From Saprospiraceae bacterium (lineage in GTDB: Bacteria > Bacteroidota > Bacteroidia > Chitinophagales > Saprospiraceae), in assembly GCA_020629315.1 (NCBI GenBank), contig JAHDDO010000020.1, positions 1-64,000 of the forward strand: a DNA stretch of 64,000 nt, written 5' to 3'. The notes under the pieces were generated by a model that was not told where the DNA came from, did no database searches, and was given only the letters and a program-made list of their open reading frames with translations. The position numbers and the translations under genes are program-made. Shown here in pieces: positions 7,437 through 17,514 of the stretch; position 1 is the first letter of the stretch, and every line of letters begins with the position of its first letter.

Positions 7437-8621
7437 ATGAATGATCCAATGAATAAGATCAAACAACTGGGTGTAGATGCCGATTTAGAAAGGATAGCTG
7501 AAAAAGCCTTACATCAAGAAAGAATAAGCATTGAAGAAGGTGTAAGCTTGTATGAAAAAGCAGCACTAGGATTCTTAGGAATATTAGCAGATGAGATTAG
7601 GATTCGTAGGCATGGTAAAAAGACCTATTTTAATCGAAACTTCCATGTGGAACCAACTAATATTTGCTTGTACACTTGCAGCTTCTGTTCGTACTCAAGA
7701 CTGATAAAACAGCGAACAGATGGATGGGAGTACACAGAAGAAGAAATCTTAGATATAATAAAATCCTACGATAATAAACCTGTTACTGAAGTTCACATTG
7801 TGGGCGGTGTTTTACCAAAATATGATGTTGACTTTTATAGCTCTCTGTTCAAAAAGATAAAGAATCACAGACCCCAACTTCATATTAAAGCATTAACCCC
7901 GGTTGAATATCATTATATCTTTAAAAAAGCAAAGATCTCGTACCAAGAGGGTATGGAGAAAATGTTAGAAGCCGGGCTTGATTCTATGCCTGGAGGAGGA
8001 GCTGAAATATTTGACGAAGAAATTCGAAAAGAAATAGCCGGAGGAAAATGCTCTTCTGATCAGTGGTTGGATATTCATCGAATTTGGCATAAACTAGGTA
8101 AACGATCAAATGCGACTATGCTATATGGCCATATTGAGACCTTTGCACATCGTGTAGATCATATGGATCGCCTGCGGAACTTACAAGATGAAACGGGTGG
8201 ATTTCAAACCTTCATCCCATTGAAGTTTAGGAATAAGGATAACATGATGTCTCATGTTGAAGAAGTGAGTTGTATTGAAGATCTTCGTAATTACGCAATC
8301 GGCAGAATTTTCATGGATAATTTTGATCATATCAAAGCGTATTGGCCGATGATTGGAAGAGACACAGCTCAGCTAAGTCTACAATTTGGTGTTGATGACA
8401 TTGATGGAACCATCGATGATACAACTAAAATTTACACAATGGCTGGCTCTGAAGAGCAAACGCCAGCATTGAGTACACGTGAGTTAGTGGGTTTAATTGA
8501 ACAAGTGGGAAAAGCGCCTATAGAAAGAGATACCTTGTATAATGTGGTGCAAAATTATGAGGGATATGAATGGGGTGAAGAAGAGCTTAGAGGATATATC
8601 CCTTTACCAACTACGAATTAA
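7437..8621 (+). CDS. mqnE: Aminofutalosine synthase MqnE
   Basis: A radical SAM enzyme that joins 3-[(1-carboxyvinyl)oxy]benzoate to an adenosyl group to form aminofutalosine in the futalosine menaquinone pathway. The cluster-binding motif is CLYTCSFC (C77, C81, C84), in the family context HVEPTNIC. Downstream VHIVGGVLP, SMPGGGAEIF and TMLYGHIET are MqnE/MqnC-type signatures. The start at 7437 is chosen because the 33 upstream in-frame residues would overlap the divergent glycosyltransferase gene. Length is about 394 residues, usual for the family. No other mqn genes lie in the window. Its 3' end overlaps the convergent histidine kinase gene by 11 bp. Confidence 0.93.
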   Translation: MNDPMNKIKQLGVDADLERIAEKALHQERISIEEGVSLYEKAALGFLGILADEIRIRRHGKKTYFNRNFHVEPTNICLYTCSFCSYSRLIKQRTDGWEYTEEEILDIIKSYDNKPVTEVHIVGGVLPKYDVDFYSSLFKKIKNHRPQLHIKALTPVEYHYIFKKAKISYQEGMEKMLEAGLDSMPGGGAEIFDEEIRKEIAGGKCSSDQWLDIHRIWHKLGKRSNATMLYGHIETFAHRVDHMDRLRNLQDETGGFQTFIPLKFRNKDNMMSHVEEVSCIEDLRNYAIGRIFMDNFDHIKAYWPMIGRDTAQLSLQFGVDDIDGTIDDTTKIYTMAGSEEQTPALSTRELVGLIEQVGKAPIERDTLYNVVQNYEGYEWGEEELRGYIPLPTTN

Positions 8622-10551
8622 GTAGCTTTTCGAGACTCACAAAAAAGTCACCATTTTTATTTTTTCCAAAACTAAGCTCGCCGCCTATAGCTTTTGCGCG
8701 TTGCTCCATGGTATACATACCTATGCCTTTAATATCCCCATTGTCATTCAGGTTCTCCATGCCTTTGCCATTATCGAGAATAGTCAGCGATATTCGATCA
8801 TTTTCTCTTTTTAGGTTAACTCTCGCTGCCGTTCCATCTGAATGCTTTAAAACATTATTTAAAGCTTCTTGTACAATCCTGAAAATATTTAGTGCCGATT
8901 GATGTTTGAATAATTTGTCTAAATCATCGATATCATGGCTGATAATCTTTTCAGTGCTTTGATCAACTCTGTCACACAAGTTTTCCAAGGCCTTCTTTAG
9001 ACCAAATTTTTGTAGGGCCACCGGACTTAAGTTTTTGGATATTCCTCTAAGGTCCTCTATAATACCGTCAATCCTTCCGGATAGAGCATCATTTTCAGCT
9101 CTTACTGATTCGTGTTTTATAAGAAGTAATTCTTGGCCTATATGATCATGTAACTCTTTGGATATTCTACTCTTCTCATCTTCCATATCCTGAATCAATT
9201 GCATACTATAGTTTGCATTGAGATCTACAATCTCATTGGTTCGTTCCTCAACTAATTGATTGAGCTCTTGATTTACTTTTCGCTGTCTTGAATAAGCAAA
9301 TAAATACTGAGCTAGAATAACCATTAATAAAAGGAAGGCTGTCATGATCCAGCCGTTCAATTTTTTATTACTGTCGATGGTTTCCATCTGAACTCGTTGC
9401 TGCTCCAAGAGACTGAGGTTCTCTTGTTGCTTAACTTCCAGTTGCCTTTTAAAATCTAATGTAGAGATGATTTTAGCTTGTTGAGCTATAGCTAATGAAT
9501 CTTCAATATTCCTGTATTGACTGAAGTATTTAAATGCTTTTTGCGGTTGATTTTGAAAAGAATAGGCTTCAGATAGGTATAGGTTAGCATCAGACAGATG
9601 TTTTGGATTCCCTGACTGTTGGGCTAACTTCAAATTCTTTATTTGGGTATCTATACCTTTTTGCACATTACCTTGTCTTAAAAAAATACGACCCTTTATT
9701 TTATTTAGAGGGAATAAACTTTCTTGACTGAGTTTTTCATTCATCCGTTCAGCCTCCTTAATAGCATCTAATGCTTCGGCATATTCATTTATCGCGAAAT
9801 AATTTTCAGCTAGTAAGGTATTGGATTCTACCAATACACTCAGATTATCGTCCTTATTGGTTATTTCTTTGAGTTCATTTATAATGGAATTAGAAATATC
9901 AAACTCCTCCTTTTCGGAATGAAAATGCGCTTTGTCAAATAATAGGAAAGGGTAGAATGGCGTCCCTTTTTTAAAATCTGACATAGTTGACACTCTTGTG
10001 AGATAGCTCTCAGCCTCCAAGAAATTTTTTAATAGTGAGTGATTGTGGGCAATGTTTAAGTAGGTATATCCTAACTTATATTTAGGTCTTTTATTATTGT
10101 GGAATTTAAGAGATAAGTTAAGATACTCTAAGGAAGTAATCAGATCATGAGATCTTTGATAATACAAACCAATATTGTTGAAATTATCTGATAAAAGGAC
10201 GGAGTCATTAATCTCTTGAGCAAGGGCAACCGATTCTTGAGATTGCGCCAGGGATAATTCATAATTTCCTCTAATATCTTCTACAATGCCTAGTGCTTTA
10301 TAAGCATATGCTTCCCCTTTGGAATATCCAATAGCCTTTGAAATTTGGCGCGCTTCATTAGCATATTTTTCAGAGAGAGATATATCCGAGAGGTGATATT
10401 CTCTTGAAATAGCTAGCAAATTTTCAACCTTGTCTTCACTGTTTTCCATTTTTTCAGTAACCTGAATAAGGCTATCAATGTATTGGATATTACTGGCCCA
10501 AATAAAGGAGCAGCTTAGTATCAAAAACAATATGGTTGTGAAGGTTCTCAA
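8611..10551 (-). CDS. TPR-containing sensor histidine kinase (HisKA_3 type)
   Basis: A 646-residue inner-membrane sensor kinase. It has a signal peptide (1-20), periplasmic tetratricopeptide-like helices (about 40-350), a coiled-coil segment, one transmembrane helix (about 399-420), the dimerization/phosphoacceptor box ELHDHIGQE (H468) and a HATPase domain with NVLKHSDG, DNGKGM and GIGMYTM. This is the NarL-type architecture common in Bacteroidota, whose partner is normally a LuxR/NarL-type response regulator. None is encoded nearby, so the kinase is an orphan here. It begins 6 bp after the yebC stop and is probably transcribed with it from the promoter upstream of yebC. Confidence 0.88.
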   Translation of the reverse strand: MRTFTTILFLILSCSFIWASNIQYIDSLIQVTEKMENSEDKVENLLAISREYHLSDISLSEKYANEARQISKAIGYSKGEAYAYKALGIVEDIRGNYELSLAQSQESVALAQEINDSVLLSDNFNNIGLYYQRSHDLITSLEYLNLSLKFHNNKRPKYKLGYTYLNIAHNHSLLKNFLEAESYLTRVSTMSDFKKGTPFYPFLLFDKAHFHSEKEEFDISNSIINELKEITNKDDNLSVLVESNTLLAENYFAINEYAEALDAIKEAERMNEKLSQESLFPLNKIKGRIFLRQGNVQKGIDTQIKNLKLAQQSGNPKHLSDANLYLSEAYSFQNQPQKAFKYFSQYRNIEDSLAIAQQAKIISTLDFKRQLEVKQQENLSLLEQQRVQMETIDSNKKLNGWIMTAFLLLMVILAQYLFAYSRQRKVNQELNQLVEERTNEIVDLNANYSMQLIQDMEDEKSRISKELHDHIGQELLLIKHESVRAENDALSGRIDGIIEDLRGISKNLSPVALQKFGLKKALENLCDRVDQSTEKIISHDIDDLDKLFKHQSALNIFRIVQEALNNVLKHSDGTAARVNLKRENDRISLTILDNGKGMENLNDNGDIKGIGMYTMEQRAKAIGGELSFGKNKNGDFFVSLEKLLNS

Positions 10552-10557
10552 ATTAAT

Positions 10558-11265
10558 TTAACCCATGTTATGGAAAACATTCAATACATCCTCATCATCT
10601 TCCATTCTATCTAATAATTTTTGAACATCGTCAGCCTGAGATTCTGATAATTCTTTAGTAACATTAGGAATCCGATCAAAACCTGAAGAATTTATTGCAT
10701 ATCCTTTTTCTTCAAGAAATGATTGTATGGCTCCATTGCTTTCAAATGAACCATAGATAACTACTTCATCGTCCTCTTTAAATACCTCTTCGGCTCCATA
10801 ATCAATCAATTCAAATTCAAACTCTTCAAGGTCGATATCTTTGTCTTGGATTCTAAAAAAACATGTGTGATCAAACATAAAAGCAACGGATCCACTGGTC
10901 CCCAAACTCCCATTGCATTTGTTAAAATAGCTTCGAACATTAGCTACCGTTCGTTGATTATTATCTGTTGCAGTTTCGACTAGGATGGCGACACCATGAG
11001 GCGCATATCCTTCGAAAGTTACTTCTTTAAAATCTGAGGTGTCTTTATCAGATGCTTTTTTAATAGCCCGCCTTACATTCTCTAAAGGCATATTAGCAGC
11101 TTTTGCATTTTGTATAGCTGCCCTAAGTTTAGGGTTTGCTTCTGGATCAGGACCACCTGATTTAATGGCAATAGCTATTTCTTTTCCTATCTTGCTGAAG
11201 GATTTTGCCATTTTCCCCCATCTTTTGAATTTTCTAGCCTTTCTAAATTCAAATGCTCTTCCCAT
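10558..11265 (-). CDS. yebC: YebC/PmpR family protein
   Basis: A 235-residue protein of the YebC/TACO1 family. It starts MGRAFEFRKARKFKRWGKMA, the usual Bacteroidota form, and contains NAKAANMPLENVRRAIKKA and the YAPHGVAILVETATDNNQRT segment, followed by the acidic C-terminal domains. Family members were first described as DNA-binding regulators; more recent work ties them to translation of difficult sequences such as proline stretches. Length is normal. It is preceded by an excellent Bacteroidota promoter and followed after 6 bp by the histidine kinase gene. Confidence 0.93.
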   Translation of the reverse strand: MGRAFEFRKARKFKRWGKMAKSFSKIGKEIAIAIKSGGPDPEANPKLRAAIQNAKAANMPLENVRRAIKKASDKDTSDFKEVTFEGYAPHGVAILVETATDNNQRTVANVRSYFNKCNGSLGTSGSVAFMFDHTCFFRIQDKDIDLEEFEFELIDYGAEEVFKEDDEVVIYGSFESNGAIQSFLEEKGYAINSSGFDRIPNVTKELSESQADDVQKLLDRMEDDEDVLNVFHNMG

Positions 11266-11295
11266 CTACAGTTATTATCTTCTTTAAAATGTTTG

Positions 11296-11328
11296 CAAAG
11301 GTACTATCCTAATCTTTGGTTTCCCAAG
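11296..11328 (-). promoter_or_regulatory. Bacteroidota sigma-A type promoter for yebC
   Basis: On the minus strand, TACCTTTG (11303 down to 11296) is an exact TAnnTTTG -7 element, and CTTGG (11328-11324) supplies a TTG-type -33 element 21 bp upstream. The -7 element lies about 30 bases before the yebC ATG. The interval 11266-11353 holds nothing else that I recognise. Confidence 0.6.
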
Positions 11329-11353
11329 TAAATAGGGATTTACACAAATAAGT

Positions 11354-14300
11354 TTACTCTTTTTTCTTTTTCTTAAATGGGTTTACTTTCTTTAATTTAT
11401 CCAATGCTTCATCCACCTTTTCCTTCGATTTTTCGTCTATCAATTCGTCAATTTTCTCTTTAGCCTTATCACCCAATTCATCAGCTACTTTATCATCGAT
11501 AACTTCCTTAGCTTTATCTCCAAGAATCTTTTTTCCTTTTTTGACTCCTTCATCAATTTTTTTATTGGCTTCTTCTTTCGCTTTTTCAGCATACTCATCT
11601 TTCTTTTTATTGGCTTCTTCAGTCACTTTATCTATAGCTCGATCTTTAATATCTTCTATCTCTTTTTTCGCCGTTTCCTTCGCCGTATCTTTAAGACTTT
11701 TGCCGCCAGCACCAGTTGGGATAATCTTGACGCTTGGATTTTTGATACTACCTTGAATCTTAATATCAAAATAAACAAAATCACCCACTGAAATATCCGC
11801 ACCTACTTTTTTAGCTTGACTTTCTATCCAATTAATGCCCGATTGTACGCCACTTGAGACAGCATTTTCACCCAATTTTGATCTAGGAATTTCAGCAGCA
11901 ATGGTATAATCCATTCGCTGGTCTATATAATGTTTACCACCAGCGGTGAAATTCATATCAGCTTTAGAAAAGTTAGTTTCTTCAATATTTATAGCGCCAT
12001 CCTTGATCTCAAACCAATTCCGACTATCTTTTATTTCGTAGCGTCTAATTTCGTTCACCCCTAATTTCTGCGCTACCGTTTCTAATGCGGGAAAGCCTTC
12101 TATAACCCCTTCAATCGTTTCTAAAAAACCATCAGCCGATATATCTGAAAACTCAGGAGTCATATTTTTACCAAAAACACCATTTATTTTCATATCTGAA
12201 TTAAAGGTTCCTTTGATATATTCAATTATAGGAGCCAAGGTTTGGATACTAATTGATTTTTTGAATGCTTGTTGAAAATCCATCTCCTTTATATCATAAC
12301 GTAAGTCAAAAGCAGGCTTTTCTAGCCCTTTTGAATTGTAATTTCCAGCTAATGACACTTCGCCACCTAAGGTTTCTGTCCTATAGTAGTTTAAGGTTAC
12401 CGATTCATCCTGTAAGGCTAGACTGGCCTCATTTCTTCGTAAATCATATTTATCATAGATAATCTGACCTGCAGAAAGTAGAACAGATAAATCCAAGTCC
12501 TTCGGTACTTTAATAATTTCTATCTCTGAATCAGAACCACTACTTTGCTCTGAATCTGATAAGTACTGATTAAAGTCAATTTTATCTACACTCAAATTCG
12601 CTTTGCCTCTAAGAGGTTCGTCGCTGTAGAGGTAATTGTGGACATTACTAAAATCTCCTGTGCCCTTAATATTTGATTCATCGAGTCTCAATTCGATGTT
12701 TTGCAAGGTTACCGCGTCTGCACTTATGGTACCTTTGCTTTCGAAATTCTTTAGATTATAGTCTTCATACATTATTTCTTTAATGGATGCCTTATAATTC
12801 AAAAGAATGTTTTCTAAAGGGGAAGAGGAGCTTGGCATCGTGGCCGAAAGCTCAGTTGTGGAGCCAGTAGCTGGCTCTGTTGAGCTCCATTCATTAAGAT
12901 TTAATCTATTTGATTTGACATTTATATCGACCTTGCTCTGTTTACTGTTACTCAAGTATGCTAAAGGATCTATAATTGCACCTTGTAAATCTATATCAGA
13001 AGATTTTGTAGTGATAGTTGTATTAGGGATCGTTATTTTTTTTGGATTTAGTTCAATCTTTGAATTTGAGATTTGGACATCTGGATATGACGCATAAGAA
13101 ATTTTAATGTCCTCACTTTCTATATGTCCATCAAAAGCTACATTAGAATACTGGTTGTTTTCTATGTCACTGTATTTTGATTGTAAGTTTATATCTGTAT
13201 GCAGCTCACCGTCTAATTGTTTTATATCATAATCCGAAAGAAAAGGAGTCAATAAGGCCAAATCGACATCACCTTTGCAATCAAGTATAATCAATGGATC
13301 TGTATAAGCATCCTTAATGTCTAATGAGCCATTTAATGAATTATCATTCATTGCAAAGCTAAATGTAGGCACAGCAATGGCTAAATCAGATACATCGGCA
13401 GTCGAAGAACTCGCAGAAAAGTCGATATTCAACTTTTCTAGCGCCGAGGGTAGGTCAGGATGATTAAATCGTCCATCTGTAATGGTAGTATTCACATTGA
13501 AACTTGGGTAACTATTATCCGTCAAGTTGCCTTTTACAAAACCTCGAATATCTGTAACACCAGACGCTTCAATGGATGAAAACTCATTGGAATAGAGGCT
13601 TGGTATTAAGGATAAGAGTTCCTTTACATTATTAGACGGAGCCTTGAAATTCATATCTATGAAGGTATTGCTGCCATTCATTTTTACAAGCCCTTCATTT
13701 TCCAATGTCAATCCGTTAATCTTCAATTGATTCTTGTCAAAGGTATATTCCTCCTTGGCAAGGTCAATATGGAAATCCATATTAGAATCAATGCTTTGAC
13801 CATTTAAATATCTTATACCTTGATAATTGACGATGGCCTTTTTAATGTCTGTTTCGGTGTGTAGGTCAATGATATCTTGAGTTAAATCGCCTTCTCCAAC
13901 ATGATTCAAAGAACTAAGCAATACAGAAGTCTTATTGACTTCATCAACATATTTTATCTGACCATTCGAGATTTGGTAGAGGTCCAAACGAAGAGAATAA
14001 GATGCTGGACTTGTTTCAGCTGCATCACTTTTTGACGATTCAGTAATATCATAATTGGCCTTACCTTCTTCGTTAATAATAACATTGATAAGTGGTTCTT
14101 CTAAAAGTATCTTCTTCACTTTGTAAGGAAGCTCTCCTTTGATTACAGACATAACATCAAGTACTAATGCCGTGTTTTTAGCCGTATAAAGAGTTTCTCC
14201 TTCAAATGGACTTTTTCCAACTATCGACAAATCGTTAATTGATAAATTTATGTTTGGAAAAGATTTGATCAGACTCACACTAACCGTATTGAAATCAACT

Positions 14301-14434
14301 ACGGCGTTTAGCTCTTTGTTTATTTCAGTTTTGAATGATTCTGCAAGTCTGTCTTGAAAAAATAGCGGTATAGCTATAAGAATTCCAAAAGCTATTAATA
14401 TGAGAATGAGTAAGATTTTAAACAGTCTTTTCAT
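11354..14434 (-). CDS. AsmA-family inner-membrane protein
   Basis: A 1026-residue protein with one N-terminal transmembrane helix (about 4-27), a long beta-rich periplasmic body and C-terminal DISVGDFVYFDIKIQG...NPSVKI strands typical of AsmA-like proteins, which are thought to bridge the periplasm and help move phospholipid to the outer membrane. The early VSLIKSFPNINLSINDLSIVG segment is the AsmA N-terminal signature. The last ~120 residues are a highly charged Lys/Glu/Asp helix with a poly-lysine end, which may be an elongated coiled tail. It is transcribed alone, with the divergent ABC gene about 147 bp away. That interval contains no clear promoter match. Confidence 0.85.
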   Translation of the reverse strand: MKRLFKILLILILIAFGILIAIPLFFQDRLAESFKTEINKELNAVVDFNTVSVSLIKSFPNINLSINDLSIVGKSPFEGETLYTAKNTALVLDVMSVIKGELPYKVKKILLEEPLINVIINEEGKANYDITESSKSDAAETSPASYSLRLDLYQISNGQIKYVDEVNKTSVLLSSLNHVGEGDLTQDIIDLHTETDIKKAIVNYQGIRYLNGQSIDSNMDFHIDLAKEEYTFDKNQLKINGLTLENEGLVKMNGSNTFIDMNFKAPSNNVKELLSLIPSLYSNEFSSIEASGVTDIRGFVKGNLTDNSYPSFNVNTTITDGRFNHPDLPSALEKLNIDFSASSSTADVSDLAIAVPTFSFAMNDNSLNGSLDIKDAYTDPLIILDCKGDVDLALLTPFLSDYDIKQLDGELHTDINLQSKYSDIENNQYSNVAFDGHIESEDIKISYASYPDVQISNSKIELNPKKITIPNTTITTKSSDIDLQGAIIDPLAYLSNSKQSKVDINVKSNRLNLNEWSSTEPATGSTTELSATMPSSSSPLENILLNYKASIKEIMYEDYNLKNFESKGTISADAVTLQNIELRLDESNIKGTGDFSNVHNYLYSDEPLRGKANLSVDKIDFNQYLSDSEQSSGSDSEIEIIKVPKDLDLSVLLSAGQIIYDKYDLRRNEASLALQDESVTLNYYRTETLGGEVSLAGNYNSKGLEKPAFDLRYDIKEMDFQQAFKKSISIQTLAPIIEYIKGTFNSDMKINGVFGKNMTPEFSDISADGFLETIEGVIEGFPALETVAQKLGVNEIRRYEIKDSRNWFEIKDGAINIEETNFSKADMNFTAGGKHYIDQRMDYTIAAEIPRSKLGENAVSSGVQSGINWIESQAKKVGADISVGDFVYFDIKIQGSIKNPSVKIIPTGAGGKSLKDTAKETAKKEIEDIKDRAIDKVTEEANKKKDEYAEKAKEEANKKIDEGVKKGKKILGDKAKEVIDDKVADELGDKAKEKIDELIDEKSKEKVDEALDKLKKVNPFKKKKKE

Positions 14435-14581
14435 GTTAGCTATAACGTTTTAATCAAGGAGAGTACTATATGAACAATAAATTTAATATGTATCTTACAG
14501 TCTCCCAAATGTTATATAAACGAAAGAATACCTAATAAGTAACAACTAAGAAAAACTTTAAGGATACATTAATACATCTTG

Positions 14582-16237
14582 ATGCCAGTTAATAAACCAA
14601 TTTTAGAATTCAATAATCTTGATATTAGATTTGGACATGGAAAGGATCAAAATATAGCTGTTAATCAGTTAGACCTTAGTTTGTATGAATCTGAAATATT
14701 AGGAATCGTTGGGGAATCTGGGTCAGGAAAAACGGTTTCTTCATTGGCTGTTCTACAGTTATTGGATACTTCTACAGCTAAAGTGCTTGCGTCTAAAATG
14801 AAATATAAAGACCAGGATTTATTAGCTCTTGCTCAAAATAGTGAAACCATCAGAAGTATTCGGGGAAATAAAATATCGATGATATTTCAAGAACCTATGA
14901 GTTCTTTCAACCCAACGATGCGTTTGGGGAAACAAGTCAAGGAAGCTTTTACAATACATAACCCCAACTCAAAAGATGTAAATCAAGTAATTCTCTCGTT
15001 ATTTGAAAAAGTAAAACTACCAGATCCAGAGAGAGTATTTAATGCATATCCGCATGAAGTTTCTGGAGGTCAATTGCAACGAGTTATGATCGCGATGGCC
15101 ATCATAAACAAGCCTGATGTAATTATTGCGGATGAACCGACCACAGCACTTGATGTATCCATTCAAAAAGATATATTGGCTTTATTAGTTGAGCTTAAAA
15201 ATGAGTTGTCTCTATCCGTGATTTTGATTTCTCATGACCTTAGGCTTATTAAAAACTACTGTGATAGAGTGATGATCATGAGACATGGAGAATTAATAGA
15301 GTCAGGCAAAGTCTCGCAAGTCTTTGGAAATCCTCAAGAAGATTATACTAAAGGACTTATCAATTGCATACCTACCCTAAAAACAGATGTATATAGGCTG
15401 CCAACCTTGGACAATTTCAAACAAAGCGATAGAAAAAAAGAACTTGACAAATACACTGGCGAGGTCATTCTAGATGTTCAATCGATCAACAAAACATACA
15501 AAAGCAAAAAAGGACTATTTGGATCTTCAGTAAAAGTGACTCAGGCAGTAAGTGATGTAAGCTTTTCATTGCGCCAAGGAGAAATTCTTGGCTTAGTAGG
15601 GCAATCAGGTTGTGGTAAATCTACCTTAAGTAAAATTGTAGTTGGAATGCTAAAGCAAGACAGTGGACGTATTTACTATAAAGGTGATGTCGTATCAGAG
15701 CTAGATAGAAAAAACAGCCAGGAATATCGTAAAAAAGTGCAATACATATTCCAAAATCCCTATTCAAGCCTTAATCCTAAATTCAGCATACTAAAAACAT
15801 TATCAGAACCTCTATTAGTGCATAAGCTATGTGCTAAGGCAGATATACCTAAAAGAGTAGCAGGGCTTCTAGAAAGTGTTGAATTAGATGAAAGTTTTAA
15901 AACCAGGATGCCCAATGAACTATCAGGAGGTCAACGGCAACGGGTAGTTATAGCAAGAGCGCTTGCTATTCAACCAGAAATTCTCATTTGCGATGAGTCG
16001 GTCTCTGCGCTAGATGTTTCAGTTCAGGCCTCAATTATCAATTTACTCCTTGATCTCCGAGAACAAAAAGGGATAAGCATTATATTTATATCTCACGACT
16101 TGGCGTTAACAAAGTACATAAGTGACAGAGTTATGGTGATGGATCAAGGAAAACTAGTAGATATTTTTCCTGCAGACGAGTGGGAAAATCCAAATCGACA
16201 TAAAGCTACCTTAGACTTAATTGAAGCTTACAGATAA
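14582..16237 (+). CDS. Double-domain oligopeptide ABC transporter ATPase
   Basis: A 551-residue protein with two complete ABC ATPase domains in tandem, as in YejF and Dpp/Opp double ATPases. Domain 1 has GESGSGKT, VSGGQLQRV and IIADEPTTALD. Domain 2 has GQSGCGKST, LSGGQRQRV and ILICDESVSALD. C-terminal oligopeptide-transporter-type segments follow each domain. It would power a peptide or nickel-type importer with two permeases and a family 5 binding protein. The only such binding protein in the window is at 42892, and no permease is present. A TTG at 14579 precedes the ATG at 14582, which is chosen. Both domains look catalytically intact. Confidence 0.92.
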   Translation: MPVNKPILEFNNLDIRFGHGKDQNIAVNQLDLSLYESEILGIVGESGSGKTVSSLAVLQLLDTSTAKVLASKMKYKDQDLLALAQNSETIRSIRGNKISMIFQEPMSSFNPTMRLGKQVKEAFTIHNPNSKDVNQVILSLFEKVKLPDPERVFNAYPHEVSGGQLQRVMIAMAIINKPDVIIADEPTTALDVSIQKDILALLVELKNELSLSVILISHDLRLIKNYCDRVMIMRHGELIESGKVSQVFGNPQEDYTKGLINCIPTLKTDVYRLPTLDNFKQSDRKKELDKYTGEVILDVQSINKTYKSKKGLFGSSVKVTQAVSDVSFSLRQGEILGLVGQSGCGKSTLSKIVVGMLKQDSGRIYYKGDVVSELDRKNSQEYRKKVQYIFQNPYSSLNPKFSILKTLSEPLLVHKLCAKADIPKRVAGLLESVELDESFKTRMPNELSGGQRQRVVIARALAIQPEILICDESVSALDVSVQASIINLLLDLREQKGISIIFISHDLALTKYISDRVMVMDQGKLVDIFPADEWENPNRHKATLDLIEAYR

Positions 16238-16308
16238 AAAAAATTAAGGTTTCTGTAACTTTTCCGGCTTTAGGTCAGTTATATAATCAAAGCTATCTTG
16301 ACAACATT

Positions 16309-16530
16309 ATGAAAAAATACATTCTTAGAATAACTTTCGCCTTCCTGTTTCTATTGAGTGCTTCCAGCTCTATTTATATTCAATTTCAAAAAACGGAGAA
16401 CTCTTTCTTCTTTGGTTCACCATCTGCCCATTTTGAAGCAGATACCATTGATGAGTATAGTGATGATGATGGGGGCGTCCCTATCATTCATTTTATTGCT
16501 GATTTTTTCAATTTTCTAAAAGACTTTTAA
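16309..16530 (+). CDS. Small exported or membrane-anchored protein, unknown function
   Basis: A 73-residue protein starting MKKYILRITFAFLFLLSASS, a signal peptide or membrane anchor, followed by an acidic DEYSDDDGG patch and a hydrophobic, Phe-rich end. I do not recognise the family. It begins about 70 bp after the ABC ATPase stop and overlaps the 3' end of fmt by 23 bp. Upstream, GTAAC (about 16255) and GTC 14 bp later resemble an ECF-type promoter, but this is weak. The signal-like N-terminus supports it as a real gene. Confidence 0.5.
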   Translation: MKKYILRITFAFLFLLSASSSIYIQFQKTENSFFFGSPSAHFEADTIDEYSDDDGGVPIIHFIADFFNFLKDF

Positions 16531-17455
16531 TAAGATCTTTATTACCATTTAGGAAATCATTTATTGACATCCTTCTTTTTCCAGTCAATTGCACTTCTTT
16601 GAGTAGAACAATGCCGTCGCTAGTGTAAATACCTAATTCATTTTTCAGATTTGACTTGATTGACCCTATCTTCTGAAGGCCGTTTTGAACAAAATCGGTT
16701 TTGGCCTTGTACACCTTGATAACTTTTTCTCCAAGTGTAAACCAAGCCCCTGGATAAGGAGAAAGCCCTCGTATAAAGTTGATCACTTTTTCGGATGATT
16801 GGTTAAAATCAATTTCGCAAGTATCAGAAAATATTTTTGGAGCTTTTGTAACTGTGCTTTCATCCTGTTCAATAAAGCTTACTTGGCCTGCTTCAATAGA
16901 CTGAATTGTTCTGAGCATTAATTCTGGTCCCATATACATCAGTTTGTCGTGGATCGACCCGGCCGTGTCTTCATTCAAAATAGGTATCTTATTTTGAAAG
17001 ATTATATTACCCGTATCAATTTCATGTTTTAGTTTAAACGTGCTTAAACCTGTTTCTTTTTCACCATTAATAATAGCCCAATTGATGGGTGCTGCTCCAC
17101 GATATTTGGGTAATAAAGAACCGTGTAGATTAATCGTTCCCAAAGGGGGCATTGACCAAATAACCTCAGGAAGCATACGAAAAGCAACTACTACTTGGAT
17201 GTCAGCTTTCAATTCTCTAACGGACTCTATAAAGGAAGGAGCTTTTAAGTTCTTAGGTTGTAGAATAGTAAGATTTTTCGATACTGCATATCTTTTGACC
17301 GCTGATTCTAACAGCGTTTTACGACCCCTGCCACCCATTTTGTCTACAGAGGTAATAACCCCAACAATATCGTATCCATATCTATATAAAATGTCAAGGG
17401 TAGGCACTGCAAATTCGGGGGTACCCATAAAAATTACCTTCAATTTCTTTAACAT
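16508..17455 (-). CDS. fmt: Methionyl-tRNA formyltransferase
   Basis: A 315-residue enzyme that formylates the initiator Met-tRNA using 10-formyl-tetrahydrofolate. It has the N-terminal FMGTPEFAVPTLDIL, the catalytic HGSLLPKYRGAAPINWAI segment (Asn, His and Asp of the GART fold), and the formyl-donor side GLSTFKLKHEIDTGNI. The C-terminal tRNA-binding domain is present (FIRGLSPYPGAW). Length is as expected. It is divergent from the OmpA gene and overlaps the small ORF at 16309 tail to tail. Confidence 0.95.
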   Translation of the reverse strand: MLKKLKVIFMGTPEFAVPTLDILYRYGYDIVGVITSVDKMGGRGRKTLLESAVKRYAVSKNLTILQPKNLKAPSFIESVRELKADIQVVVAFRMLPEVIWSMPPLGTINLHGSLLPKYRGAAPINWAIINGEKETGLSTFKLKHEIDTGNIIFQNKIPILNEDTAGSIHDKLMYMGPELMLRTIQSIEAGQVSFIEQDESTVTKAPKIFSDTCEIDFNQSSEKVINFIRGLSPYPGAWFTLGEKVIKVYKAKTDFVQNGLQKIGSIKSNLKNELGIYTSDGIVLLKEVQLTGKRRMSINDFLNGNKDLIKSLLEN

Positions 17456-17514
17456 AGCCTTCGCATTATAGTTAATGTCTAATTAAGCTGTAAATATTAT
17501 TTTTTATAATCGTT

